A stretch of 33,604 nucleotides of DNA from CAZVBV01 sp964509975. GTDB taxonomy: Bacteria > Patescibacteriota > Gracilibacteria > UBA4473. Under the pieces are notes generated by a model. It had not been told where the DNA came from and ran no database searches. It was given only the letters and a program-made list of their open reading frames with translations. A program made the position numbers and the translations under genes. Where the stretch lies: the NCBI GenBank assembly GCA_964509975.1, contig CAZDZO010000012.1, forward strand, positions 1 to 33,604. Reading direction: 5' to 3'. Positions within the stretch are counted from its first letter, which is position 1. Every line of letters begins with the position of its first letter. Positions 13,987 to 23,200 of this stretch are shown piece by piece.

Positions 13987-16206
13987 ATGAAGTATTGCTT
14001 TTTGGACCTCGAAACAACTGGACTGGATCATGAAAAAGATTCAATTCTTGAGATATCATTTTTTTTACAAGATGAAGACGGAACAAAGGGGGCGATAATG
14101 GATGAAGTCGTCATCCCTACAAAGACCCCGCTCATCCCGTATGTAACACATCTCACCGGAATCACCCCTGAAGAAGTGCAAACAAAAGGGGTTGAGCTCT
14201 CTTTGATTGTCGCAAAAGCGGCGGAACTCATCGGAGATGCCGTGATCGTGGGACACAATATTGATTTTGATATTCGATTTCTTGTCGAAAACGGAATCGA
14301 TGTTTCAAAAAATCAGCGCATCGATACACACGAGTTGGCGCGAATTTCACTTCTCAATGAAGAAAGTTATGCCCTTGAAATCTTGGCAGAAAAATATAGA
14401 TTCGCACATCATTCTGCTCACCGGGCGATGTCTGACGTAGAAGCGTCTGCCGAACTTTTCGTGTTTTTGAAAGAAAAAATTGCAGAACTGCCGATCGGAT
14501 TTTTTGAAAAAGTAAAACCATTCCTCGAAACAAAAACCAAATGGGCGGCAAAAGACATTTTTCTTGAAATCGCGGGGAGTCCGTCATTTGCTCTTCCGAA
14601 GAAAGAACCCTCAACCCCTGCCGATTTTCCAATCCCTGAAGATTTCTGGAATTCCTTCGGTGCGAACAAGGAAGGGGAAACCCTGTTTGTCGAACAAGGG
14701 GAATCCGTTCCTTCAAGTGCGTTTCTTCGCTCGGTCGCACAGAAGTTGGACAAACCTTCTCTCATTGTTTCCCCAAAACTCGACTTCTTTCCTGGTATCA
14801 TGCAATTCCCGACGCCCGAGGTCATCTTTGCCCCTGATCGGTTTGAAGAATATATTACGAGCAAAAAAGAATTCAATAATTCTGAAACCGCCTTTATTGT
14901 GAAGTGCTTTTTGCGACATTTTTTGAAGTTCCGAGGCGTCGACAAGTATCATCTTTTTGCCGGAGAACGAGACTTGTGGACACATGTGTGTATTGAAAAA
15001 GAAGAACATCCGGTGTTTCAAGATATTTTAAAAGAACGCACAGAAGAAAAAATTATTTCTATCACGCCTGATGCGTATTTTCGATTCCGTCACACCGATT
15101 GTCTCGCAAGTCGAGTATTATTAGTGGACGAGGCCGAAGTATTTGCCGAAAAACTCCTCTTCGCACCAGCGCAAAATTTCTCGTTGTTCCGCGCTCTCAA
15201 GAACGAGGAAACAAGCATCGCCGCTCAATTCTTAGTAACGGGCGTGTGTAGAGACATCATCGAACCAACCCTGCAACATAGCATGTCTCCTTTTCCACAA
15301 AAAGTTCTCCTCCCTCCTCACGCGAAATATCCTGAGTTCTCTCAGCGTCTTCGAGAACTTTCGGCCGACTTTGCCCCTCTTGCAGAAGCATTGGAAAATC
15401 CTGCTGAAGGGCTTGAGCGCTGGGTAAATTATTTTCCACAAAGTGGAAGTCTGTCCTTTGGGCTCTGGCATCCTGACGGGTGGAAAGACCTCAAAAAAGA
15501 ACTTCAATCTTCTTCCTCTCTTTTTCTCTATCGTCATCCACAGTTGCGAACAAACAACTTTGCGCGCATTTTTCTCGCTCGAGACAAAGAGCAACAATTT
15601 AAGATTCCCGAACTTCTCCTCGATAAAATAATTACCGTTCCTGAAAAATTGGAGTCTGCCAATTCCCCCGAATTTAATCATTTCTGTGCGGGGAAAATTC
15701 AAGAACTTTTGGGTGACGTGGACGAAGACAACAACCTTCTCGTCAATATTTCAAGCCAAGAAACATTGAAGAAAATCTTTTCTGAAGTTTCAGAAAACAC
15801 GACAAACAAAGAGATAAAGCTCGTCGGGGAAAGCGCCTCTGGCGGTCTTGGGAAGGTATTCCAGTTTATTAAACAAAACAAATCAAAGGTCTTTTTCTCT
15901 CAGAAATTCATCGCTCCCGATCTTGTCAACGAGCCTTTTGTAAAAATTGTCGTACTCAGGTTTCCGTTCTCCCCTCCTCATCCGTTGTTCGAAGCACTCA
16001 AAACAATCCTCGCTACCTCGAATGTCGGTTCTTGGGATGCATGGACGGTGCCTCAAGTGACGGCCAATCTTTCTCGTCGACTTTCTACGTTTCCAAAGGC
16101 AAAGGAAATTCTCTGGCTCGATCCCAGACAAAATGCAAACTGGGGACGTGGGATTTTGAAAGAATTGTTTTCTAACTCAAAGAAAAATGCTCAATCGGGT
16201 TCCTAA
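13987..16206 (+). CDS. DnaQ-type 3'-5' exonuclease fused to a DinG-like region that lacks the P-loop
   Basis: A 739-residue protein. Residues 1-170 are a DEDDh exonuclease with all catalytic residues: Asp7 and Glu9 (FLDLETTGL), Asp95 (HNIDFDIRFL), His145 and Asp150 (HRAMSDVEA). The rest follows the order of DinG/XPD helicases, as in the exonuclease-DinG fusions of Firmicutes: a P-loop position at about 232-250, a Walker B position LLVDEAEVF (DEAE at 381-384), and C-terminal motifs resembling VIIxxLPFxxPxxPxxEA (VVLRFPFSPPHPLFEA) and the last arginine-containing motif (LSRRLSTFPKAKEILWLDPR). The P-loop itself is missing (VEQGESVPSS where EAGTGTGKS is expected), so ATP-driven unwinding is unlikely. 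The start at 13987 matches the exonuclease N-terminus and the promoter. Confidence 0.82.
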   Translation: MKYCFLDLETTGLDHEKDSILEISFFLQDEDGTKGAIMDEVVIPTKTPLIPYVTHLTGITPEEVQTKGVELSLIVAKAAELIGDAVIVGHNIDFDIRFLVENGIDVSKNQRIDTHELARISLLNEESYALEILAEKYRFAHHSAHRAMSDVEASAELFVFLKEKIAELPIGFFEKVKPFLETKTKWAAKDIFLEIAGSPSFALPKKEPSTPADFPIPEDFWNSFGANKEGETLFVEQGESVPSSAFLRSVAQKLDKPSLIVSPKLDFFPGIMQFPTPEVIFAPDRFEEYITSKKEFNNSETAFIVKCFLRHFLKFRGVDKYHLFAGERDLWTHVCIEKEEHPVFQDILKERTEEKIISITPDAYFRFRHTDCLASRVLLVDEAEVFAEKLLFAPAQNFSLFRALKNEETSIAAQFLVTGVCRDIIEPTLQHSMSPFPQKVLLPPHAKYPEFSQRLRELSADFAPLAEALENPAEGLERWVNYFPQSGSLSFGLWHPDGWKDLKKELQSSSSLFLYRHPQLRTNNFARIFLARDKEQQFKIPELLLDKIITVPEKLESANSPEFNHFCAGKIQELLGDVDEDNNLLVNISSQETLKKIFSEVSENTTNKEIKLVGESASGGLGKVFQFIKQNKSKVFFSQKFIAPDLVNEPFVKIVVLRFPFSPPHPLFEALKTILATSNVGSWDAWTVPQVTANLSRRLSTFPKAKEILWLDPRQNANWGRGILKELFSNSKKNAQSGS

Positions 16207-16990
16207 AAATAGTCCTTCTGGCGAAAAAGGTTTTGTCTCTCCGGACTTGGCACAACTAAAAGAGACTATTGGGCAAGATCAGGACAAAGAAATTTTGGCA
16301 TCTCGAAAAAAAATAGACGCACTCCTTTCGGAGGCCTTCCGCGAAAACGGGTGGGAAAACGTATTTAAAGAAGTCTTTGCTAGGCAGTCCATGGGAGGAG
16401 AGAGTCTAAAGGGACTTTTTGTTCTCAACGAGAGTGGCCTCAATAATGTTCCCATTGCCTCTTTGTGGTATTCCCCAAAGACCGACACCTGGGGGGTTGG
16501 TTTTTCTAAAAAGCCCGTCACCCGGAATCTTTCTGCTTCTACGGCAAAAAAAATGCTGATCGATGGTCTCGAAAAAGACTGGAGCCAACTTAAAGAACGC
16601 GCCCTTCGAAAAGATACAATAGGAGTCGCCTCCCCGCTTAAAAAAGAACAATACCTTGCTCTACAAAAAAAGATTATTTCTACCGCAGAGATAAATATAA
16701 AACCCAGTGCGTGGGAAAAAATAAAAAACCTCACGGTTGCTGATTTTGAGGATCTTGTGGCTGCAATGGATAACTGGAAAGATCCATCCGAAAGAGAAAA
16801 ACATCCTCGCGGGCTTTCTCTCGGAGGGATGCGAACCTGGGTTCGACACGAAAACTACATTGGAAATCGCGCTTTTGGGAATCTTCTTGAGTGGCTTCGA
16901 GGAGAAAATGGAACCCTTGGGGCCGTGTTCCTTTCTCGGGATAAAAATTTATCTCTTGTGAATTTCGTAAAACAAGAAACCCTTGAATAG
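16187..16990 (+). CDS. Uncharacterised protein with a WY-x-P/GF module
   Basis: A 267-residue protein I cannot assign. It is soluble-looking, Lys/Glu-rich and has no membrane segment. The part at about residues 88-125 (IASLWYSPKTDTWGVGFSKK, then a Ser/Ala-rich stretch ending DGLEKDW) resembles a stretch of the protein encoded at 17390-19237. The C-terminal half contains a predicted helical region and GLSLGGMRTWVRHENYIG. The start overlaps the end of the exonuclease gene by 20 bp, so it is probably in the same transcript. Confidence 0.65.
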   Translation: MLNRVPKNSPSGEKGFVSPDLAQLKETIGQDQDKEILASRKKIDALLSEAFRENGWENVFKEVFARQSMGGESLKGLFVLNESGLNNVPIASLWYSPKTDTWGVGFSKKPVTRNLSASTAKKMLIDGLEKDWSQLKERALRKDTIGVASPLKKEQYLALQKKIISTAEINIKPSAWEKIKNLTVADFEDLVAAMDNWKDPSEREKHPRGLSLGGMRTWVRHENYIGNRAFGNLLEWLRGENGTLGAVFLSRDKNLSLVNFVKQETLE

Positions 16991-17020
16991 ACCGCGGGAG
17001 GGATTTTGCCGAAAACACTC

Positions 17021-17049
17021 TTGCTGTTTTTGGTTTTTTATGGTAAGAT
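17021..17049 (+). promoter_or_regulatory. Promoter upstream of the 107-residue protein gene
   Basis: TTGCTG (17021-17026), 17-bp spacer, TAAGAT (17044-17049). The predicted transcription start near 17056 lies downstream of the ATG at 17040 and upstream of the ATG at 17070, supporting the latter as the start codon. Confidence 0.4.
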
Positions 17050-17069
17050 ATCCTGATTTTAAAAAATAT

Positions 17070-17393
17070 ATGGATACAAAATCACTTCTCGCTCTCGCTG
17101 ATGAATGCATTCTCTTGTCTTCAGAGACACGCATCAAAATCACAGAATCTGTTGACCGTCTTTCTCCTGAAGGGCTCGACGCACTTTCTAACGCCCTTCT
17201 TCGTGCCAAAGAAAAACAAGAAGAATTGTTAAAGTCTGTTTTTGAAGCACATCCTGAATTCTTGCAAACCGTGAAACAGCATCTTCAAAAAGCTGTTACC
17301 GACAGCTTGAAAGAGCGAGAACAAGAAAGCATCGCCCAAGAGGCCGATACACTTACAGATCTTGAAAACGAAATAAACCAACTTACATCATGA
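17070..17393 (+). CDS. Small helical protein of unknown function
   Basis: A 107-residue, highly charged, almost entirely helical protein (LLALADECILLSSETRIKIT, then LSNALLRAKEKQEELLKSVFEAH, then a Glu-rich coiled-coil-like end LTDLENEINQLTS). It resembles small coiled-coil accessory proteins but matches no family I know. Its stop overlaps the next start (ATGA), indicating translational coupling with the 615-residue protein. The start at 17070 is chosen from promoter position; ATG 17040 would add ten residues. Confidence 0.7.
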   Translation: MDTKSLLALADECILLSSETRIKITESVDRLSPEGLDALSNALLRAKEKQEELLKSVFEAHPEFLQTVKQHLQKAVTDSLKEREQESIAQEADTLTDLENEINQLTS

Positions 17394-19237
17394 GTGATAC
17401 CCCCTCCCCGTCTCCGGCCGATAATTTCGATGCAAAACAAGCCGAAATTAAAAATGAACTGCAACCAGTGCTCTATGGACAATCCGGAAAAGAGGCCAAA
17501 GAGTTTCAAGAAATTCTTGATACAAAACTCGGGAACGCAAAACTTACCGATGCTGGAAAATTGCAATTTTTTGATCGCATTCTCGCTGATCTCAAAAACT
17601 TTTCAACAATGGATTCTAATCAAAACAAGCGACTTGACTCGCTAGACATTGCGGATTATCAAGTAAGGCTTAATGACGAAGTTTTACAACTTCTTTCAAA
17701 ACACAAAATGGAGAAGGGGAATTTTAATGGAGAAGCAAGTATTAATCAGGCTGTTAACTTTATAAAAGAACAAAATATCGATGTTGAATGGGATGATAAA
17801 GATGGAGACGTTTTTTACGCCGACAACAAGGGCAATATTCGTATTAATAAAGATTGGTCTGTCCGAGGAGAGAAACTTTTTAATGGCGAGCAATTTGAAA
17901 AGCTCAATATTTCTACCGAAGACCTGGCGACCTATCTCAATTCTCGTCGAGAAGAGATTAGGGCAAAGGTTGAAGAAAAAGAAAACACTCCTGAGGATCC
18001 AGCAATTGCTAAAAATGAAACTCCTGAAAAAACTGAAATTGAAATTTCTGATACCGACAAGAAAACAATGGAAGGGGCTTTTGGACCGGTGGCAACACTC
18101 TTGTCCGATAGTCTAAGGGTCCTCCCTGCGAGCGGCGTCCGAAAAGATGGCTTTTCTTATGTCGGAAAACGAATTAAACAGGCAGACGGAGAACAAGTTG
18201 GAGCCTTCTGGTATTATCCTTCAAAAGAAGAAGGGGCTCAATTTGGATTTCAAAAAGGAAAAGAACTGACTGCATTTGTATCCCTTGAAGAGGCTCAAAC
18301 GGGACTTGAGAACGTATTTTTTGATCCAGGCAAAGAGGTGGTTATAAATGCTACTAAACAAGAAACCATTGATAAGACTTATAATGAACCCGGACTCGCC
18401 TTTCTCAAGAAACTCGAAGCTGGAGAGCTAGAAAAAATCGGAATTACCGAAGAAGATTTCGAAACAAAAATCGATAGTCCTGTAGGAAAGGACTTCCAAG
18501 TTCTCGATTCAATTGTAAAAGTTCAAGAGCACATCAATAAGCAAAAAATTGAGGGACTTTCTCTTGATGCTGACGGACTAAAGGGGATAAAAACCGAAGA
18601 CGCACTCGAATCTTGGCGAAAAAATGTGGTTGCTAAAGAGAACCTTGCGAACATATCAACAGAAACAGAAAACCCCTACATAAAAGCAAAACCTGGCATC
18701 GATGGTCTTCTGGACTCTTTTGTTGATCCAACTCTCGTTAAAACCACTGCTGAAAAAGCGATTGCTTCACAAATAGCGCAATTCCCAGAAATTACAAAGG
18801 ATAATTTGGAGAATGCCAAGGCTAATGCACTTGTTCTAACTGAACTCTGTAACAAGCGCGATGAGGTTCTAGTCGGTCTTGAATCAGGAACGACCGTTAA
18901 TCGGGAAAAACTTGTCGAATTCGAGCAAAAGATTTTTCGTTTCGAGGCAGGCGCTCCTAAAGTGCTTCCCTTTAAAACAGAAACTGCGCTAAAGGCTCCT
19001 GGCGAACTGGACTACCAGAGTGCACTAAAAGAAGTTCCCAATACTCTTCTTGGTGAAGACCTTGTGAGCCGAGCCGAAAAACAGGCCGAAAAAGGAAATT
19101 TCAAAAGAGCCTCTGTGCTTCTTGCCAGGCTGGAAAAACGAAATTCTGATGCCTATACCACAGCTGTTGCTGAAAACACCGTAATTGATGACGAAGATCT
19201 GTATAATGACAAAGGATATGGTCGCTACGGAGCTTAG
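17390..19237 (+). CDS. Large uncharacterised acidic protein with an EF-hand-like loop
   Basis: A 615-residue soluble, strongly acidic protein with no signal peptide or membrane segment. Residues around 74-87 (MDSNQNKRLDSLD) follow the D-x-N-x-N-x-x-x-D pattern of EF-hand or dockerin calcium loops, and WDDKDGDVFYADNKGN (about 134-150) is another Asp/Asn/Gly-rich turn, so calcium binding is possible. Residues about 205-225 are a Glu/Pro/Lys linker. A central part (about 270-315; VGAFWYYPSKEEGAQFGFQK) resembles the module in the protein at 16187-16990. The last 200 residues are helical. Function unknown; it is translationally coupled to the small helical protein before it. Confidence 0.7.
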   Translation: MSDTPSPSPADNFDAKQAEIKNELQPVLYGQSGKEAKEFQEILDTKLGNAKLTDAGKLQFFDRILADLKNFSTMDSNQNKRLDSLDIADYQVRLNDEVLQLLSKHKMEKGNFNGEASINQAVNFIKEQNIDVEWDDKDGDVFYADNKGNIRINKDWSVRGEKLFNGEQFEKLNISTEDLATYLNSRREEIRAKVEEKENTPEDPAIAKNETPEKTEIEISDTDKKTMEGAFGPVATLLSDSLRVLPASGVRKDGFSYVGKRIKQADGEQVGAFWYYPSKEEGAQFGFQKGKELTAFVSLEEAQTGLENVFFDPGKEVVINATKQETIDKTYNEPGLAFLKKLEAGELEKIGITEEDFETKIDSPVGKDFQVLDSIVKVQEHINKQKIEGLSLDADGLKGIKTEDALESWRKNVVAKENLANISTETENPYIKAKPGIDGLLDSFVDPTLVKTTAEKAIASQIAQFPEITKDNLENAKANALVLTELCNKRDEVLVGLESGTTVNREKLVEFEQKIFRFEAGAPKVLPFKTETALKAPGELDYQSALKEVPNTLLGEDLVSRAEKQAEKGNFKRASVLLARLEKRNSDAYTTAVAENTVIDDEDLYNDKGYGRYGA

Positions 19238-19239
19238 CC

Positions 19240-19271
19240 TTTTTTTGTCTCATCTTCTCACGCAAAAAAAC
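19240..19271. terminator. Possible bidirectional terminator between the acidic protein gene and rpsG
   Basis: An AT-only inverted repeat (TTTTTTTG ... CAAAAAAA) separates two converging genes and gives a T run on each strand. The stem has little GC, so this is a weak call. Confidence 0.3.
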
Positions 19272-19843
19272 TAGTACCGCGCCAAGTGCGCAAACGCTTT
19301 GTTGGCTTGTGCCATTTTATGCGCTTCTTTTTTCTTGTTTACCGCCGCCCCTGCATCATGTGAGGCATCAAGCAATTCTTGTGCGAGTCGTTTGTACATA
19401 GGTTGTCCTTTTCGTGAACGCGCTCCTGCCAAAACCCATCGAATCGCCAAGCTTTCTTGTCGTTTCGGTTTTACTTCTGATGGAATCTGGTACACCGCTC
19501 CTCCGATTCGTTTTGCGGTTACTTCTACTGTTGGCGTTGCGTTTTGAAATGCTGTGTTGAATGTCTTAAGTGGGTCTTTTTCTCCCAGTCGAGACAATTC
19601 ATCAAAGGTTGCTTTCAAGATTTTTTGAGCCACGGCTTTTTTCCCTTGTTTCATAAGAGAGTTCACTACCTTGTTTTGCAAAGCGTTGTCAAAAGAGAAC
19701 GGATTTGTGTATTTCACGTTCTTTTCCGTCTTCCCTCCGCCTTTCTTCACCTCTTTTTCTGGGGTTGCTTTCTTTTCTTTTGCCGGTGCTGTGTCTGAAT
19801 TTTGAGAGGCGACCTCAGCTGCCGCTACTTTTGTGTCTGCCAT
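19271..19843 (-). CDS. rpsG: 30S ribosomal protein S7, with an N-terminal extension
   Basis: S7 nucleates assembly of the 30S head and contacts E-site tRNA. From residue ~45 onward the sequence is typical (NPFSFDNALQNKVVNSLMKQGKKAVAQKIL; ATPTVEVTAKRIGGAVYQIP; the conserved AIRWVLAGARSRKG; ELLDASHDAGAAVNKKKEAHKMAQANKAFAH). Length is 190 residues against a usual ~156. The extra ~40 residues at the N-terminus are low complexity (Ala, Lys, Glu, Thr) and replace the usual Arg/Lys-rich PRRR start. The gene starts 9 bp after the rpsL stop. Confidence 0.95.
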   Translation of the reverse strand: MADTKVAAAEVASQNSDTAPAKEKKATPEKEVKKGGGKTEKNVKYTNPFSFDNALQNKVVNSLMKQGKKAVAQKILKATFDELSRLGEKDPLKTFNTAFQNATPTVEVTAKRIGGAVYQIPSEVKPKRQESLAIRWVLAGARSRKGQPMYKRLAQELLDASHDAGAAVNKKKEAHKMAQANKAFAHLARY

Positions 19844-19852
19844 GATATTAAA

Positions 19853-20266
19853 TTATTTTTTAGCTTTTTTAGTTCCGTATCGAGAACGCGCTTGTCCACG
19901 ATCAGTTACTCCCTGGGTATCAAGTGTCCCGCGAACAATGTGGTATCGCACTCCAATCAAATCTTTTACTCGTCCTCCTCGAAGAAGAACGACTGAGTGC
20001 TCTTGCAGGTTGTGCCCCTCTCCCATGATGTACGCGTTTACTTCGTACCCATTAGTCAAACGCACGCGTGCAATTTTTCGCAAGGCAGAATTTGGCTTCT
20101 TTGGGGTCATGGTTGTCACCTTTACACAAACCCCTCGTTTTTGAGGAGAAGGAAGGTTTACCGAACGATTCTTCAGCGCATTAAACGTTGATTGCAACGC
20201 AGGAGACTTAGACTTTGTTGCCTTGTCTTTTCGTGGTTTTCGAATGAGTTGATTAATTGTTGGCAT
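19853..20266 (-). CDS. rpsL: 30S ribosomal protein S12
   Basis: S12 lies at the decoding centre and influences accuracy. The 137-residue protein has the expected sequence (MPTINQLIRKPR; TPKKPNSALRK with the streptomycin-relevant Lys; LTNGYEVNAYIMGEGHNLQEHSVVL split by normal spacing; GVRYHIVRG). The loop usually written GGRVKDLPGVRYH reads GGRVKDLIGVRYH: Ile104 stands where E. coli has Pro90. The start MPTINQL at 20266 is the family start. The gene follows rpoC after 13 bp and precedes rpsG by 9 bp. Neither ribosomal protein gene shows a Shine-Dalgarno sequence. Confidence 0.97.
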   Translation of the reverse strand: MPTINQLIRKPRKDKATKSKSPALQSTFNALKNRSVNLPSPQKRGVCVKVTTMTPKKPNSALRKIARVRLTNGYEVNAYIMGEGHNLQEHSVVLLRGGRVKDLIGVRYHIVRGTLDTQGVTDRGQARSRYGTKKAKK

Positions 20267-20279
20267 GTTTTCTAATTGG

Positions 20280-23200
20280 CTATCTTTTGACCTTCTCGCG
20301 GGCTCCAAACCCTGTTCCAGCCGGGATAAGCCGGCCGATGATAACGTTTTCCTTTAGCCCGTCAAGGTAATCTATCTTTTTCGTTGTAGCCGCCTCCACA
20401 AGCACTCTCGTGGTTTCTTGAAAGGACGCTGCGCTAAGCCATGAATCTGTCCAAAGGGAAACTCTCGTAAGCCCCAAAAGAAGACGTTCTACCTGCACTG
20501 GATCCTTTTTCTTCTTTAGTAATGCAGCATTTTTTTTGTTTACCTCTACAACATCTTTGATTTCTCCTGGAAGCCAGTCGCTGCCTCCGGCCTCAAGAAC
20601 TCGCGCTTTGGAAACCATTTGTTTTGCAATGATTTCAATATGTTTCTCGTTAATGTCTTGTCCCTGTGAAGCATAAATACTCTGTACTTCAAAGAGAATG
20701 TATTCTTGTACTTTTTCAACCGTTGTCAGCTCCATAAGTTCTCGCAAATCAAGGTGCCCTGCCGTAAGCGGGGTTCCCTTTGTTACGATTTCTCCACCTT
20801 TTACCTTAAGAGTAATTCGTGGTGATACGCTGTAATCTCGTTGTGCTGCTTCGCTTTGTTTAATAACAATCGCATCTGCACGCACCTCTGTTACTTTCCC
20901 CGCCGATCGTGCTTTTACGGTTGATCGACTTTCTGTTGAGCGCGCAATAATTTGTTTTTCTTTTACCGTGTCTCCTTTTTTTACCGCTGGTTCAAATTCA
21001 ATACTGAGATGATGCTCGTCGTTTTCTGGTTTTTCTGCTTCAATTAAAATTTTTGTTTCCGTGTCTCTTTTTTTAATGGATATTTTTCCTGAAATTTCTG
21101 CAAGAGGAGCGCATCCGTTTGGTTTTCGTGCCTCAAAAAGTTCTTCTACTCGAGTTAAACCTTGTGTAATGGACGCCCCTTCTGTCGCAACTCCCCCCAT
21201 GTGGAATGTCCGCATGGTTAACTGCGTTCCCGGTTCTCCAATTGATTGCGCCGCAATAATTCCCACTGGCGTTCCTTTTTCCACTACCTTGTTGTTCCCA
21301 AGGTCGTATCCGTAACATTTTTGGCAAACGCCGCCAAGTGTTTCGCAAAACATCACTGAGCGTACCTCAATTGCTTCGATTTGATGTTCTCGAATAAGCT
21401 CAATCGCCGCTTCGTCAATGACGTGTCCTTCTTCGAAAACAACTTTTCGTCCCACTTTTGCCTCCTTGGCAACCGTTCGTCCATAGAGTCTTCGTTCGAA
21501 ATCTTGTCCCACTTCTGCTGAGTTTTCTCGAGTTACAAGTTTTGATCGTTCTGTTTTACAGTCTTTTTCATGAATCACTACGTCTTGCACTGAATCAACA
21601 AGACGACGCGTAAGGTATCCCGCTTCCGCCGTTTTGAGCGCGGTATCTGATTTCCCTTTTCGGCCTCCGTGCGTCGCAATGAAGTATTCCAAAATCGTAA
21701 ATCCTTCTTTGAGGTTTGATCGAATTGGAAGTTCGATAGTTTTTCCTGATGGACTTGCCACCAATCCTTTCATTCCTGCCATTTGGGTAATCTGTCCCCA
21801 GTTGCCACGGGCCCCGGAGTCAATTTGATAGAAAATATCATTTTCTTTGTCATACTCTTGGATCATTTCTTGAGTAATTTCTGCTTTCACTCGAGACCAA
21901 ATCTTAATCGTATGATTATATCGTTCTTCGTCTGTAATAAGTCCCGATCCATATTGATCATTAATTTTTTGAACAATTGAATTCGCTTTTTCCATAATTT
22001 CTTTCTTGCTTTCTGGTGCCTTAAGATCAAACACTGACACCGAAATTCCTGATTTTGTTGCATACTTGAATCCCATGTCTTTAATGTCGTCCGCTAGTTT
22101 TGCTGTGGCCTGTTCTCCAATTTCTGCATATACCCTTCCAAGAATCTTACTAAGTTCTTTTTTTCCAAAAGAATTGTTTTGGTACTCAATTCCTTCTGGA
22201 ATAGCTTGATTAAAAAAGACTCGTCCAATTGTTGTTTCAACGATTTCTTCTTCTCGTCTTACTTTAATTTTTGCCTGAAGGTGAATGTGTCCACATTCGT
22301 ACGCATATACAGCCTCGTCTTCCGAGCCAAATCCCATCCCCTCCCCTTGTCGTCCGTCAAACATTTGTGTGAGAAAGTAGCACCCCAACACCATGTCTTG
22401 TGAAGGATTAATAATTGGGTCTCCACTCGAAGGCTTAAGAATGTTTGTTGAAGACAGCATGATTTCTTTTGCTTCTTTTTGTGCTTTATCTGAAAGTGGT
22501 AAATGTACCGCCATCTGGTCTCCGTCAAAGTCCGCATTAAACGCCGCACAAACAAGTGGGTGAATTTGAATCGCTTTTCCTTCTACAAGTCGTGGCTGAA
22601 ATGCTTGAATACCAAGCCGGTGAAGTGTTGGCGCACGATTAAGAAGTACATATTTATCTTTAATCACTTCTTCTAAAATATCCCACACAATTTTTTCTCC
22701 TATTTTAATAATTTTTTCTGCACTTTTTACGTTGTACGCAAATTCATACTCAATAAGTTTTGAAATCACAAAGGATTTAAAAAGCTCAAGGGTAATGTAT
22801 TTGGGCAACCCACACTCATGAAGTTTAAGTTGTGGCCCCACAACAATCACCGATCGTCCAGAGTAGTCTACTCGTTTTCCAAGAAGGTTTTGTCTAAATC
22901 GCCCTTGTTTTCCTTTGAGCATATCAGACAGTGATTTTAGTTTTCGTTTTTGAACATAATTCATTCCTGCTCGAGAATTTCGAGATTGATTTGAAATTAA
23001 AATATCAACCGCCTCTTGCAACATTCTTTTTTCATTTCGGCAGATAATTTCTGGTGCCCCGAGTTGGATAAGTTTTTTAAGTCGTTGGTTCCGATTAATT
23101 ACTCGCCGATAAAGATCATTAAGATCTGATGTCGCAAAACGACCACCATCAAGCTGCACCATTGGTCGAAGATCTGGTGGAATCACTGGAATAACAGTAA

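Noticed and set aside
15232..15702. 156-codon minus-strand frame inside the exonuclease-DinG-like gene
   Set aside because: The plus-strand protein has alignable motifs on both sides; the minus frame shows only Arg/Phe/Lys-rich noise.
16991..17069. Longer version of the 107-residue protein beginning in the preceding gene
   Set aside because: The added residues (CRKHSCCFWFF) are atypical and the likely promoter lies within that stretch.
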